The notes under the pieces: generated by a model
Told to the model about the DNA's origin: nothing
What the model saw: only the letters and a program-made list of their open reading frames with translations
Databases searched by the model: none
Assembly: GCF_000499845.2 (NCBI RefSeq)
Contig: NC_023749.2
Span: 31,924,041-31,988,040 of the forward strand
Direction of reading: 5' to 3'
Length of the DNA stretch: 64,000 nucleotides
Source: Phaseolus vulgaris
Lineage: Eukaryota; Streptophyta; Magnoliopsida; Fabales; Fabaceae
Translations under genes and position numbers: made by a program
Part shown: positions 31,601 to 43,941 of the stretch, piece after piece
How positions within the stretch are numbered: the first letter of the stretch is position 1
Layout of the letters: every line of letters begins with the position of its first letter

Positions 31601-33521
31601 TGAAGTTTGATTTTCTTATAAATTTGTAAAAGCAAGAAGGATAAAATTCCACAAATATGAAAACAATTTGTCACATAAAGAGAATCTTCTTTAGTAATTG
31701 AAAGAACACAAGTTATAAAACAGTTTTAGTTGAATTCTAGAAATTCAATTGGTTGTTTATGTGATTCGACCGGTTGTTTTTATTAGCATAATACAAAAAC
31801 AACTAAAATAAGTTATAAAAGAGTTAAGGGAGAGAAAGAATCACACAAACAGTTTTTGTTCTGTCCGGTTGACTCGCTTCGCCGGTTGACTTCAACGGTG
31901 GCTCTGACCCTTCTATCCTCGCCTGAGAATTGTACCTTCCTCGTCAAGAAAGTTCTCACCTGCAAAGACAAAGGGGCACCCTAGTGGCCGTTTGCACTCC
32001 GACGCTCAAGTCAGTCTTAGGGCATAGAACATCAAGTGCATAAAATAGCTTTAGTCTCAAAAGCTGCGTACCATACTATGGTTCTTGGCACCCTTTATAT
32101 AGGTTGAAACTAGGGTTTACCTCTGTTTTGTTACCACTATCTAGGGTTCCTTGGGAAGTGTCCATGTGCCGCTATTGTGTAATCTTAGCGTATCTGGCAC
32201 ATGAACTTCCTTTAACTGGAGTGCAACGAACAATCAGAGTGGTCGCCTAGGTCCCAACTTGGTGCACCTAATATTCAGCGCCATCTGTTTTGCGGGTGCC
32301 CTAAATACCCACGTGCCATGCATGCAACTTCCCTGGAAACCCTAATTCTACTTGGACTCTTATGCCCCCTAGGGTTATCCACGATGTTGCGCCTTCATGC
32401 GTCATGCACCCCTCATGCATGGGTCTCTCGTACCTTAGGTTTCGCACCCATCTTTGTCTTTTAACTGTTATCTTAACGAAATTCTAGGGCCCACCTTACG
32501 GGGCTTTCACTTCATCCTGACGATCGATGTCCGATCTTATCCCTCTACTGGTGAGGTCAGATATCAATCTCCAACATCAGGCTTAGGGTAGCAATGTCAA
32601 AGACTAACCAACCCCCTGGTAAGTGCGTTTGGGGCCCACCTTAAGTAACCCCCTTTCATTACCATATATCAGTGCACGATGTTTGAGGTCAGTCTCTGAG
32701 TCGATGACCGAGGAATGGTCGGGACAGTTTGATATTGGTTCACTCATACACCAAGATCTACATCTAGTTCTCAAAAACCTCTGGGTATCCACTAAGTAAT
32801 CAAAAACCAGATTACAAACACACAACCACCAAAGAAGTGATCTTGATCCCCTGAAGAACACACACTTCCTTTGGCACACCACAGATCATAACACCCTCTG
32901 ACTCTGTGAACACCAGTACTTACAAAATTAGAAATGAAGAAAGAAATAGGATTGATCACACTTGGTACAAATCAAATCTGGTTTCACACCAAGTCCTACT
33001 TCACTCTTAGAGAAATATCCAAAGCCTTAAGCAATATTGGAGAAAACTTGATTTCACAAACTGATCTTGTAAAGTTAATGCTAGGAGCGTAAAACAGAAC
33101 ATTTATACTCCAATTAGCAGTTGAAAATATTTATTATAAAAGCCAAATCAGTTTCAAATCATTTAAAGCAGATTTAACTAACTTAATAGAATTTTGTTAA
33201 GACAATTAAAAAAACAGTCGGTTGTTTTGTCGAAATAACCGATTGAATTAGTTTGACAACAAAATCAACCAAATTCAAATATGCTAAAACCAGTTTCAAA
33301 AACCTTAAGTATGAAACAACCATTGAAACGATAAAACAACTGGTTGTTTTTCTGCTTCTTCATAAACACTCTTTTAAAAAAGGTTAGAAATAAACCAGCT
33401 TTAGATTCAAACTAAGAGTGAATTAACAAATTCAAACTACCCCAGAACATAACCAACTAAGCTACAATCAGCCTTTAAGCAATCCATGTAGATTTGGAGT
33501 CATCAAATCTCTTCTTCAACA
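31590..33521 (-). mobile_element. Diverged Copia-family LTR, split by a Gypsy LTR
   Basis: Right part 32727-33521 ends (minus-strand start) at TGTTGAAGAAGAG and has the family phrase for 'ttcactcataca ... agatctacatctagtt' and motif pairs at about 33211-33245 and 33315-33350. Left part, to about 31590, has a pair at about 31745-31785. Bases 31857-32726 are a different LTR. The left boundary is uncertain, and I found no clean target duplication. Confidence 0.6.
31857..32726 (-). mobile_element. Solo LTR of a Tat-type Gypsy element
   Basis: 870 bp, minus strand from TGTCCCGACC (32726) to CCGGACAGAACA (31857). Flanks are GTTTT (31852-31856) and GTTTG (32727-32731), matching at four of five bases. 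TATA-like TATATAAAGG lies near 32088-32097 on the minus strand. The shared phrase (reverse complement of CTGACTTGAGCGTCGGAG) is at 31997-32014. Confidence 0.82.
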
Positions 33522-34355
33522 TTAAGCACCAAGCCTTTCCTAGCCAGCTTTTATCCCTCAACACTTTCACAAACCCTTGTCTACTTAGAGCACAATCAAA
33601 GATGAAAACAAAGTTTTATGCAAGAAAAGAATGCAAAGCAATAAAACACTTGAAAGAAAATTGTTAACTAGAAAGCTTTAAAACTAGGTGTTTCCTAAGA
33701 TGAGGCTTCTTGGCACTTAGAACCTTGAAGACACACTCACCATCTAAGACGAAATTAATCCACTAATTAATCAAGGTTTTTCAAAATACAGCTCAAAGAA
33801 ATACAAAGAAAATTATATCAAAAAAAATTTGAGGCACAAAATTTTAAGACCTATTTTATGCACTCCTTCACTTTGTAGCTCCTTTCTATATCTTTTTTGT
33901 TATGCTAGCTTGTTGTTGTCCCTTGTTATACCTCCTTAGGATATTCAACTTTGAATGTTCAAATCTGCACTTCTTTAGTGATATAGCTCTCACCAAAAAT
34001 TTCAACTCCACTACTCACCAAAGCACTTTTTAAGTTGCTTCCACCAAAAAGAGGTCAAACAAGTTTAAAGCAACAAAACTCAATTTAAAAAAATAAGACC
34101 ACAAAAAAGGGAATTGATATATGACAAGACTTGAAAGAGTATTCACTAAAATTGACAAGCAAAAAAATTAAGGTACACAAGAAAAGGTAGTACTCAAATT
34201 GAAACCTAGAGAATGGTACTAGAATTGGATGAAAAAAACCAAAAACAACACTATAGATTTTTGTGTAAAATTTTTCTCAACTTTCAGAATTTATGATGGA
34301 CCGAATACTTCAAATTTGAATGTGAAATTTAAACCACAAAAAACCCAATGTCTTA
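33522..34355 (-). other. Leader of Gypsy element F, middle part
   Basis: AT-rich non-coding sequence that reads on the minus strand as a long Gypsy leader continuing from the LTR at about 36 kb towards gag. I see no ORF above background. It is interrupted on the right by the hAT MITE (34364-34999). Confidence 0.4.
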
Positions 34356-34363
34356 GCTCAAAT

Positions 34364-34999
34364 TAGGGATGGCAAAGCGGGGCGGGCCATGCGGGTCGGC
34401 TCGCTGGTAAAAAGCGCGGGGCAGGCTGACCTTTTCAACCCGCATTAGCCCGCAGCCCGCGTGGGCCAGCAGCGGGGCAAGGAGGGTTGGCCCGCTAACC
34501 CGCAAGAAAAAAAATTGTCATTGTTTTAATGTGTGCAGATGACGGGGAAGATTATAATTATGAAAAAATGGATGAAAGTTCTTCTAAAGCGGCATCCAAT
34601 GTTATTGAAATGGAAGAATGTGAATAAAGTTTATGTTTAATGTTTTTGAATTAATGTTTATGTTTATGTTTAATGTTTTAGAATTAGGTATTTTTAATGT
34701 TTTGGAAGTGGAAGAATAGTGATATTTGATATTTATTTTAATGTTTAATTTTTTTATGTTTGAAAAGGAAGAAAAAAAATTTAGATTTGATAGTAACAAA
34801 TATATAAGTTTAATTTGACAATTTTTTAAGAACAAAATGTAAAAAAAAAATATTTAATTTAAAAAAAAAAAAAAGAACGCGGGCTGGCCCGCAAACCCGG
34901 GGACTAGCTCTTATGCGGGGCGGGTCGGGAATTCTAGCCCGCAATAACTTTGTGGGGCGGGCCAAGCGCAGGGCGGGTTGGTCCGCTTTGCCACCCCTA
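34364..34999. mobile_element. hAT-type non-autonomous DNA transposon (MITE)
   Basis: 636 bp with inverted ends TAGGGATGGCAAAGCGG and CCGCTTTGCCACCCCTA, flanked by a perfect 8-bp duplication GCTCAAAT (34356-34363 and 35000-35007). Eight-base duplications and these ends fit the hAT superfamily. Both ends are strikingly GC-rich (CGGGGCGGGCC and similar) while the centre is AT-rich. A short readable stretch near 34537-34622 (DDGEDYNYEKMDESSSK) may be the tail of a lost transposase. Confidence 0.9.
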
Positions 35000-35007
35000 G
35001 CTCAAAT

Positions 35008-37290
35008 TAGGTACTGGAAAATTACCAAAACAGTGCGCCAATTAATTGTGATAATTTTTTTCAAATCGTTGCTGCTTCACTTTTTTTTTCATAGTCAGAA
35101 TTTTGCACTCTGTTCATTTTTCATTTATCATTTATTTTGTATTTTTTGCTATAATTATTTTTTTTCACTATTTTTTAACACCTCAAACTATTCAAATACA
35201 AGATCTCAGAATGTTTCACCAACAGAATTAATTTTCATAAACGTTTTCAGCCATCACATAATTAGTAAAACAGAGGAAACCTATAGTGCAATTAAAAACA
35301 AAATTGAAAACTTCAAAAACACAATGGAATTGATGTAAATAAACAGGTATGGAACTAGCACACAAGCATGAACTCAAATCTAGAAAAAAATAAAATCCAT
35401 CAAAGCTCAAATTCGGAAATATAAAACTACACTCAAATTAAAATCAAGCAACCAAAATTAACAACAAAAGTAATACATGGAATTGATGACAATTTTGGAT
35501 GCACATGAAATTGAAAAAACTTGTATGGATTCAAAAATTAAAATGACTCAAATTAAACAGATTTGCACCGATTAAAAACATCAATAAGACTCTAATAAAG
35601 AAAAAACACAACAACACACACAATTACTCAATAGAATCCTATAAAATTTGCAACACGGATTGTTCAAGACCAATTGAACAAAATGCACCGATCAGAATTT
35701 TAAAACAACAACATAAATCAAAATTAAAAACAGAAATAGCAAGACAATTAAGGAAATAGGATGAACAACACAGAATTAAGAACAACACACACACAAGAGA
35801 AACCACTAATCTCTTGAAGAACCTTGGCTCTAGATATCTAATGATGGAATGTTGGGTGCCTTCATGAACAAATTCTTTTCTTGGATTTTGGAGAGGATTG
35901 GCGGAAGCTTCAATGGATAAGATGAACAAGGATGGCTCATATAGAGCTATGGTTTCCTTGAAGGTGCATTATAGGTACGGAGAGTGATTGGTTGGGCCAT
36001 ATCACTTGAGCTAGGTGAAGAAGAAGATTAAAGTTTTTATCCTGAAAGGCAAGACATGGGAGTGAGAAAGGCTGGAAACTTTGGCAGCAATTTCACTGAT
36101 TCATTAATCTTACAAAAACATGAGCCAAGCACCTCTATTTATAGGTTTAGAGGTCTAGTCATGCATTCCAAAATAGGTGGGAAATTCAAATGGAAATGGG
36201 TTTGAAAATGGCGCCTAGAATGAGCTCACAAGGCAAGCATGACAAGGTGTGCTCCATGTGACTCTTTTAGGCCAAAATGACTGGCCAAGTGATGTGAGTT
36301 GATTAGGAAATTATTCTTTAGTTGACACTTTTAAGAATTAGGATCAAGATTCTTAAGCAATTAAGAACACAAGAACAACAAAACTAACCAATTGAAATAG
36401 CAACAAGATAATGAACCGAACAAATCATCCAACAAACACATTCAACCAATTAGAATCAAGAAAGGAAACATATGAACCGAACAAAACATCCAACAAACAC
36501 ATTCAACCGATTAGAATCAAGAAAAGAAACATATGAACCAATCAAAACATCCAACAAACACATTCAACCGATTAGAATCAAGAAACAACAAGAATCTACC
36601 GATTGAAATCAATAACAAATGAACAAGACATGTTTTAGAAATTTGATATGGAATGGAAATGGAAGGAGAAGATGAAAGGACGAAACACTTATGTCTTTGA
36701 AGCAAGGGAGATGAGTCACGCCACTTGGAAGGTTAATAGACTCCAAGATGAGTGAAGAATGCCGCCACTTGAGAGCTCCCAAAGACTCACAAGATAAGAC
36801 TAGGAGAAGGAGAACAAGTCTCACAAAATCTAACTCAATTTGAGAAGAGTAACTTTACTTCAATTCCAATGTGTCTTTACAAGAGCCAAGCACCTCTATA
36901 TATAGTGTAGAGGGTCGGTCATACATCAAGGCAAAGGAGAAAAATGAAAAGTCATTTGAAATGTCGCCCAAACAAATGTGTCTTTTCTACTACTTCTCAT
37001 AAATCCTATTCTCCTATTCATACTTCCCTTTTTATGTTCTATTTTAAATCCACTCTAAAGATATTACAAAAAGATATATCAATTGAAGCTCATCTACTAA
37101 TGCTTGTTCCCTTTCTTTTAGTAATCTTTTGCTGGGCTTGGGCCTGAATGTTAAGAACACTAATAAGAAGAATTTCAAGTGTTGTGGTCCTTAACCATTC
37201 CTCCTAATGATGGAATCTCCATTTGTTTGTTTAGATGACCCTTCAAAGTTAGCATACATGGTCATCTTCTTATGGATTTTGGTCATATTA
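35008..37290 (-). repeat. Two related minus-strand LTRs and start of the leader, element F region
   Basis: Two diverged copies of one LTR type lie end to end. TATA-like sites on the minus strand are TATAAATAGAGGTGC (about 36132-36146) and TATATATAGAGGTGC (about 36890-36904), each followed by TTGGCTC. The outer copy contains a 61-bp tandem unit, three copies at 36414-36600 (core CATTCAACCGATTAGAATC). Upstream, CTTCTTATTAGTG and GCCCAAGCCC near 37130-37175 match the insertion at 2314-3286. Exact LTR borders are not clear. Bases 35008-35560 are AT-rich leader without genes. Confidence 0.55.
36414..36600. repeat. 61-bp tandem repeat, three units
   Basis: Units start at 36414, 36475 and 36536, each containing ACATCCAACAAACACATTC-like sequence and AACCRATTAGAATCAAG. 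The reverse complement of the core, AATCGGTTGAATG, resembles the CAATCGGTTG motif found across the Copia family. Confidence 0.85.
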
Positions 37291-37496
37291 CCTAGGTTAA
37301 TTAGGAGGTTTCTAGAAACCCTAGATTAACCTAGGTTGGTTTTTAGATGCCTAAATCAAACCTTAATTACAATTAATAAAAATTACAAGTAAAATTCCTA
37401 TTCTACTTTTGACAAAAAATAAATTCTACTCTACACTAGGTTTATGGCATTTTTGAACATGTATAGGAAAGTTTCTTTACCATCAGTAGCAGAGTC

Positions 37497-37967
37497 TCAG
37501 TCTTCTTGAATATTCCTTACCATTGACCTAGTTGTTAGGCCTAAACTCGGGCCTGAGTTTGGCCTTCTTCCATCAACAATTCCATAATAATTGGCAATGA
37601 CTTGATTTGCATTTGGTAATTTTACATAAATAGGATTAATTTGATGATATGAAGTGAAATGAGTTAAGGATGAACAAATGTAGTCAGTAGCACCACTATC
37701 AAGAATCCAAGAACTAAAGGAAGAATGAAATTTCTTACCAGATTTTGTTGTCATGTTGGAAGGAATAATAAAGACTTGATTGGAAATATTGCCACTGGAC
37801 TTGGACTGTTGTAAAAGAGATAACATTGTTTGATATTGCTAAGGAATAAAACCAATTTGTTGAGACTGCACTTTTGTCTTTGAACTAACATGGTACGGAG
37901 AACAAAATTTTTGTGAGAGATCAACAACTTCACTCATGGGTAAATGTAGCAACCAGAGCTCTGATAC
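37497..37967 (-). pseudogene. Copia fragment: Gag tail, protease start and primer site
   Basis: The minus strand encodes SWILDSGATDYICSSLTHF, the DSG active site of a Copia protease, from a different Copia lineage than element 1. Bases 37958-37967 read GCTCTGATAC, the complement of the usual initiator-tRNA primer site (GTATCAGAGC). Most of gag and everything after the protease are missing, so this is a short deletion derivative. Confidence 0.7.
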
Positions 37968-38230
37968 CGTATTAAGAAGTAGACTTTAAGCCTAACTCAA
38001 CCTCATAAAATCAGCTTATGAGGTGAGGTTTGCACCCACTTGTATACTATGAAATGCTTTAATCTCTAGTCGATGTGGGATCTCCAACACACACCCTTCA
38101 TGTCGAGAGTGACAGCTCGTGCGTGGGACAACATATTATGGGTGGTCCAATAATGGCTCGATAGCAAGTGGTCTGTTAAGCCCAACAAACACTCATTAGG
38201 ATATGCTCGAAATGGCTCTAATACCATATT
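37968..38230. repeat. Short interspersed repeat (TRIM or solo-LTR-like)
   Basis: About 260 bp, containing CGATGTGGGATCTCCAACAC and GAGGTGAGGTTTGCACCCAC, a phrase I recall from many plant genomic repeats. It is bracketed by GCTCTGATACCGTATTA (37958-37974) and GCTCTAATACCATATTA (about 38214-38230), both like the complement of a tRNA-Met primer site. Its class is not certain. Confidence 0.45.
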
Positions 38231-38342
38231 ATTAATAAAGAACTAAGATAAAACAAAGAAGACAAAAAAAGGAAGACAAAGGATATGAGAAGGAATATTT
38301 CTTCTAATTTTATTTTCCTTGATTTAATCAAAACAAAGAGTC

Positions 38343-38378
<36 letters not shown>

Positions 38379-39375
38379 CCGTAGACTCATTCTAAGTAGC
38401 TAAGAGACAATGTAAAATAAAGAATCAATAAATGCTAGAATAAGAAAAGATAAAAAAAGACTAATCATATATACAAAGAAAAACAACTAAAAATTAGAAA
38501 AGATAAAATTAATATTAATTTCTTTTTAGAAACCTTATATCCATATCCTTTGTTAGAACACCTTCATAAAATCGACAGTTATGTTTTTGAGTAGATCGAA
38601 CATATTCAACCGGAATAAGATGTTCCGTAAAACAAATTCAAAGGTATTAATATTAAGCTGCATGGAATCTTGCACATGCCAACAGAAACAAAAACAGTAC
38701 AAAAGATAAAACAAATAAACCGTATATGAAGAAGAAAGAATTTATTCCAAAATAAGTTTTAAAAAATTATTTTCTACTTCTATTATTTATTTTACTTAAT
38801 CTAAGGATTAGGATTAAGTTAGCCATTAAGTTGCTCTAAATTTCCTCTTTCGTATTTCCTTAATCTAAATTATTTTCTATTTCTATTTTTAAGTTAATGA
38901 CTCTAAAAAGTAATTTTTTAATCGTAATAAAAATCAAAGAAAGATTAGAAAAAGGTAATAATACTTGGACACCAATTTCGTACACTTGATAATTAAAAAA
39001 AAATATTATTTGATTATAATATAATATTTTATCTTAAAAAATATAGTTGTAGAATGATTGATTTATTTTTCAAATGAACTTTATTCTAAGAAAAACTATT
39101 TTATCCATAAATACTCGCATATTACTTTATTAAAACTATTGTTTGGACTTCGTTCATTAAACATTATATTAAAAAATTAAAAAATAAAACCCTGAGTGAA
39201 TTAAACAATATAATTTAAGAACAGAAGTTTAAGTAATTAGATGTTGCACAATTTATATAAGATAAACATTAGATTAATTTGTGTAGAATCTAATATGATA
39301 TAATGCATAAATAAACTATGTTTGAAAGAGATATTTTATAATAAATTAAAAACTAAAAATAAGCATTTAATATAA
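38231..39375. other. AT-rich intergenic DNA with a (TA)n run
   Basis: A dinucleotide TA run spans about 38346-38376. The rest is AT-rich with no ORF, RNA gene or repeat structure I can support. Confidence 0.6.
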
Positions 39376-39643
39376 CACTACAATAAAATCATGAAATAGA
39401 GATCAATTTGTAGAAACCAAAATAAGTAGTTGCAACAGTAACTGAATTAGATTGTAGTTAAAACCTTAGTTGCTAATTAGATACCAATTTAGAAACTATT
39501 TAACAATAATAGAAAATAATAAAAACTAATTTAGAAACTAATTTTTTTTATAGTTTCTAAAATGGTCTTTATTTTAGTTCCTATTGTAACTAATTATTTT
39601 AGTCTCTAAAAATTGGTTTCTATTTCATGATTCTCTTGTAGTG
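39376..39643. mobile_element. CACTA-like MITE
   Basis: 268 bp. Ends CACTACAATAAAATCATGAA and TTCATGATTCTCTTGTAGTG are inverted copies; similarity extends about 45 bp inward. Flanked by TAA (39373-39375 and 39644-39646), a 3-bp duplication as expected of CACTA elements. The interior is AT-rich and non-coding. A PIF/Harbinger origin is less likely given the CACTA ends. Confidence 0.85.
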
Positions 39644-41407
39644 TAATTTAATTGTAATTTATTTATTATCTTTTCAAAAATCATTTAACAATTAAAAATA
39701 TTTAATATTCCCAACTATTCTCAATTTCAATAAAATAGTCTAAATAAATAATTTATAATTATTTCAAAAGAATTAAAAATTCAAAAGTATTAAATTAAAT
39801 TATTTAATCTAACTATTCTCAATTTCAATAAAATATCTATTAAAATCGCCTTCAACCATGGCAAATAAATGGCCAAATGGTTGGGGGAAGGGAATAAGAA
39901 AACTCAATGTGAAGTGGCTATAAAAAGAAATTAGTCAATTAATTAATATTTTTAGTCTACAGTGGACTATCTTCATATAGGTGTTACATCCCAAAAAGTA
40001 CATTTCGATATGAATAGAGAAAATTATATTTCCATTCTAAAGGTCATTTTCACCAAATATATTGATATGGTGTGGTAGAAACTATAAAGGGGAAATATCT
40101 AGAAATTTTCAACTTTATCAAGTATCATCATTGTAGGAGGTAGTTGTGCCATAAATATTAACAGGGTATATATTAGAGTTATTGACTCAATTTATAATGT
40201 TAAATTGAAAAAAAAATACAAACGAACATTTAATTTGTAATTAATTTTTTATCTTCTTATACATAAATATTAAGATCAATTAATTTCCGAAGAATTAAAA
40301 ACCAAAGGTAATTAAAAGTCAGTTTTTTATCATCCTATTTTAGTATTTAGAAGTAATTTTTCTTTTAAAACAAATCCTTACATAACCGAGGTTTGACATG
40401 CGTCAAAATACAACTAATGAGATGGAGAGAAATGTTTACGTAGTGGAGACAGTTTTGTCAAGTGACCAAAATAAATAAGAAGCAGAAATGTGATAGAGAA
40501 TTAATGTGGTGAAAAATAAAATAGTAAAGTTAAACATTTATTCTTTCCCGTTTTAAAAAAATCATTTCCAATATTTTTTTTAATGATATAAAAATAAAAT
40601 AAAACATATCATATTTAAATTTAAAAAATTAAAATTTTGATATTATTAATTGTTAAGTAATTAATTTTTTAAAATATTAAAGTCTATCTATTCAATTTAT
40701 ACGAGACAAATATTTGATAAAAAAAAATTAAAATTCAAAAAAATCTCATATTTGCATAATATTTTCAGAAACTAACGTTGTCAAACAAGTTTATGTTATG
40801 ATTCTTAAACAAATCATTTATATAATCTATTTTTTCTCAAAATAAAATGAAAATTTGAATAATAAAAGTCATATATTATTATCAATAATATATTTTATCA
40901 ATTCAAAAAAATTATTTATTTATAAAATTTATAATTTATGAGATGCATAATTTTCAAGCATAAAAAAATTGCAAATCTAATGTCTCTTTAAAATTATTCA
41001 AAAAAAAATTAAATCCTTCAACATGAAAGTTATAAACTTGCGAAATATTTATATTATTAATATAGTAAAACTTAATAGTATTTTTTATTGATCATTTACA
41101 TCCTTATTTCTTTCTTGTTAGAATGTTAATAGGCATTCTTTATAACCTTTTCCTAAATTATTGCGAGAAATCCAGAAAATTTGACCTCGTAACCTGATTA
41201 ATAAAGTACATACTCATAATAATATACATTGTTTACATTCTATATAACAAAATATTATCACTAAAAGAATCACAAAATTTAAAAGAAGTATAAAAAAAAT
41301 AACAAAATGGTGATATGGATTACGAATTTCAAAATCATTTATTCGAAAGGGTTTATGTGCATTCATTTGTATTTGACAACCCTTTTGCATGGTTGTCATT
41401 TTCAACA
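39644..41407. other. AT-rich intergenic DNA
   Basis: Very AT-rich with frequent stops in all frames. I see no gene, no long repeat and no transposon ends. Confidence 0.6.
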
Positions 41408-42610
41408 CGTTTGTGTAAAGTGACCTCAATGCAAGACACCAAGGTACAATTATATAATCTCAGTGTCGATTAGTCAGAGTAAGTGATAACATATGTATGA
41501 ATAAGTGGTGACCAACTACCAACTTTCTGCACAACAAAGTAATTTTAGAAATTTTGAGCTTTGTTTTGTTCTTGGGTGGGGCGGTGCAATGCATGAGATG
41601 TGTGTAAAAGGTCACTCTAGTGGAGGACAAGATGGTTAAGTTCTCTAATGTCATTATTAATGTAGTTAGTCACAGTCACATTAAGTGGTGACCTATGTAG
41701 GCATAAGTGATGACCTACTACCCAGTTTCTATACACTTAAATAATTTTAGAAATTTTAAATTTTGTTTTGTTCTTGGGCAGTGCATGAAGGGTGTGTAAA
41801 GTGACCTCAATGGAGGACACCAAGACCAAGTTCTTTAATCTCAGCATCAATGTAGTTAGTCACAATAATTGGTGATCTGTGTAGCAATAAATGGTGACCT
41901 ACTACCATTTTTTTGCACAGTGATGTAATTTTGGAAATTTTAAATTTTGTTTTGTTCTTGGGTGGGGTGTTGCATGAGGTGTGTGTAAAGTGACCTTAGT
42001 GGGGGACACCAAGGTCAAGTTCTCTAATCTCGGTGTGAATGTAGTTAGTCACAGTAAGTGGTGACCTATATAGAAATAAGTCGTGATATGCTACCAAGGT
42101 TTTGCACACTGGTCAAATTTTTGAAAATTTGAGGTTATTATTGTTCTTGGGTGGGGTGGTGCATGAAGTATGTGTAAAGTGACCATAGTGGAGGACATCA
42201 AGGTCAAGTATTGTAATCTCAGTGTCAATGTAGTTAGTGATAGATACATAAGTGATGACCTAGGTAGAAATACACGGTGACCTGTTATCAAGTTTCTGCA
42301 TAGTGAAGTAATTTTAGAAATTTTGAGCTTTATGTTGTTCTTGGGTGGGGTGGTACATGAGGTGTGTGTAAAGTGACCTCAGTGGAGGACACCGAGGAAA
42401 AGTTCTCTAATCTCAGTATTAATGTATTTAGTCATAGTAAATTGTTATTTGTGTAGGAATAAATGGTGACCTGCTATCAACTTTTTGAACAAATTTTCGA
42501 CATTTTGAGCTTACAATTGTTGTTCAGTGGGGTGGTGCATGAGGTGTGTGTGAAGTGACCCTAGTGGAAGACACCAAGGTGAATTTCTCTTATATCATTG
42601 TTATCGGTGT
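41408..42610. repeat. Tandem array of a 189-bp unit
   Basis: About six and a half units. The anchor GTAAAGTGACC (or a variant) recurs at 41414, 41603, 41796, 41985, 42174, 42368 and 42549, spacing 181-194 bp. Each unit carries GTGGAGGACACCAAGG, ATGTAGTTAGTCACAGTAAG, a doubled TAAGTGGTGACCT phrase and TTGTTCTTGGGTGGGGTGG. Units differ at many positions. The array ends about 140 bp before element A. Confidence 0.9.
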
Positions 42611-42750
42611 ACAATTATCACAGTGGACCATTCGAACTTGTAGTTGTGTACAATATTTATAATTTATGTTTTAGGTTGGACAATTTTATTAGTTAGTATG
42701 AGTCACCAATGTTACATTGTTCAAAATGTTTAAAATAATCAATTTCATTT

Positions 42751-43880
42751 TGTTGAACCAAGTGGTGTTCAAGCTTTGAAGAATCCAAAACCCTTTGAAG
42801 GATGTTGAAGGCTGTGCTTGTTGTTGCTGAGTTGTTTTAGATAGGATCTGGGGTAGATTGAGTTTTGTAATCCACTCTTGATTGAATCCAAAGCATAGGC
42901 ATTCTCAATCTTTTTAAAAGAAAAGTGTTTTTCAAACTAAGTGAAAAACAACCGATTGTTTTGTCGAAACAACCGATTGTTTTATACTTAGGTGTTTTTA
43001 GAAAAGGTTGAAAACTGTTTTTCAAATGGTTGAGCTGTCAAAACCAAAACAACCGATTGATTCGTGGAAACAACCGATTGTTTGTTTTGGTACCATAACA
43101 GAAAAACCGTTTTGTGCTTTGACTAAGCATTAAATGATTTTCTAACTGTTTACGCTCCAGTTTTTAATGTTTTGACCAATCTTTAAATGCAATAAATAGT
43201 TTGTTAAGATTTGATAACAAACAACAACTTTGTTTTACAAATAGAAAAACAGATTTGGGTTTTTCAACAACTACTGTTTTTGAAAGAGTTGAGATTGCTT
43301 AGAGATTGAGTTTGATCAAAGAGTGTGAGATAGGATTTTCTCTTGTATTGATTTCAGATTTGTTTCTGTAACAAGTGTAATCCTTGTATCTGTCGAACAA
43401 AAATCTTTGTGTGTTTGCTGAGAAGTGTTGTGTGTTCTTGAGGGGATCAAGATCAGCATTCTTAGTGTTGGTGTGTTGGCCAAGATTAGTGTGTGTCTTG
43501 AGGGGATCAAGGTCACTTTCTTGGTTGTGTTCCAAGTGATCTAGGTTTGATTGCTTAGTGGAATTCCCTAGTGGCTTCTGAGAAGACTGGATGTAGCTCT
43601 AGGTTTAGAGTGAACCAGTATAAACATCTGTGTGCATTCTCTCTATCCTTAATCTCTTTAAATTCAGTTTTAATATTTGCAAACTGGTATAAACAATCGA
43701 TTGTTTCTGCGAAACAACCGATTATTTTTCTGGTGCTATTGTTTTTGCTTTGTGATTTGGCAAACTAAATTTCTTATCGTTTGTTTCTTGAAGAAATTTC
43801 ATTCTTGACTTAAAAGTTTGCGAAAACCCTCTTTAAACAATTCACCCCCCCCCTCTAGTTTAAAGTCATCCATTCTAACA
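42751..43880 (+). repeat. 5' LTR of element A
   Basis: 1130 bp, TGTTGAACCAAGTGGTGTTC to CATTCTAACA. Motif pairs lie at about 42948-42985, 43044-43083 and 43690-43730. The doubled phrase CTTGAGGGGATCAAG appears near 43437 and 43497. Confidence 0.94.
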
Positions 43881-43941
43881 ATATGCATCAAGAGCTTGGT
43901 TCTTGAAATTTATTCAAGTGTGATCCTAAAAACTGTTTTTG

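Noticed and set aside
34913..35338. A 141-codon plus-strand frame crossing the hAT MITE end
   Set aside because: It begins inside the MITE inverted end and runs into AT-rich leader, so it cannot be an ancestral gene.
37958..37967. A possible tRNA gene at the GCTCTGATAC phrase
   Set aside because: Only the primer-site complement is present; no cloverleaf or box A and B of a whole tRNA gene can be drawn around it.
42751..43880. Paired palindromes considered as DNA transposon ends or rho-independent terminators
   Set aside because: They repeat inside LTRs at fixed spacing, have no target duplications and occur in coding regions too; terminators of that type are bacterial.
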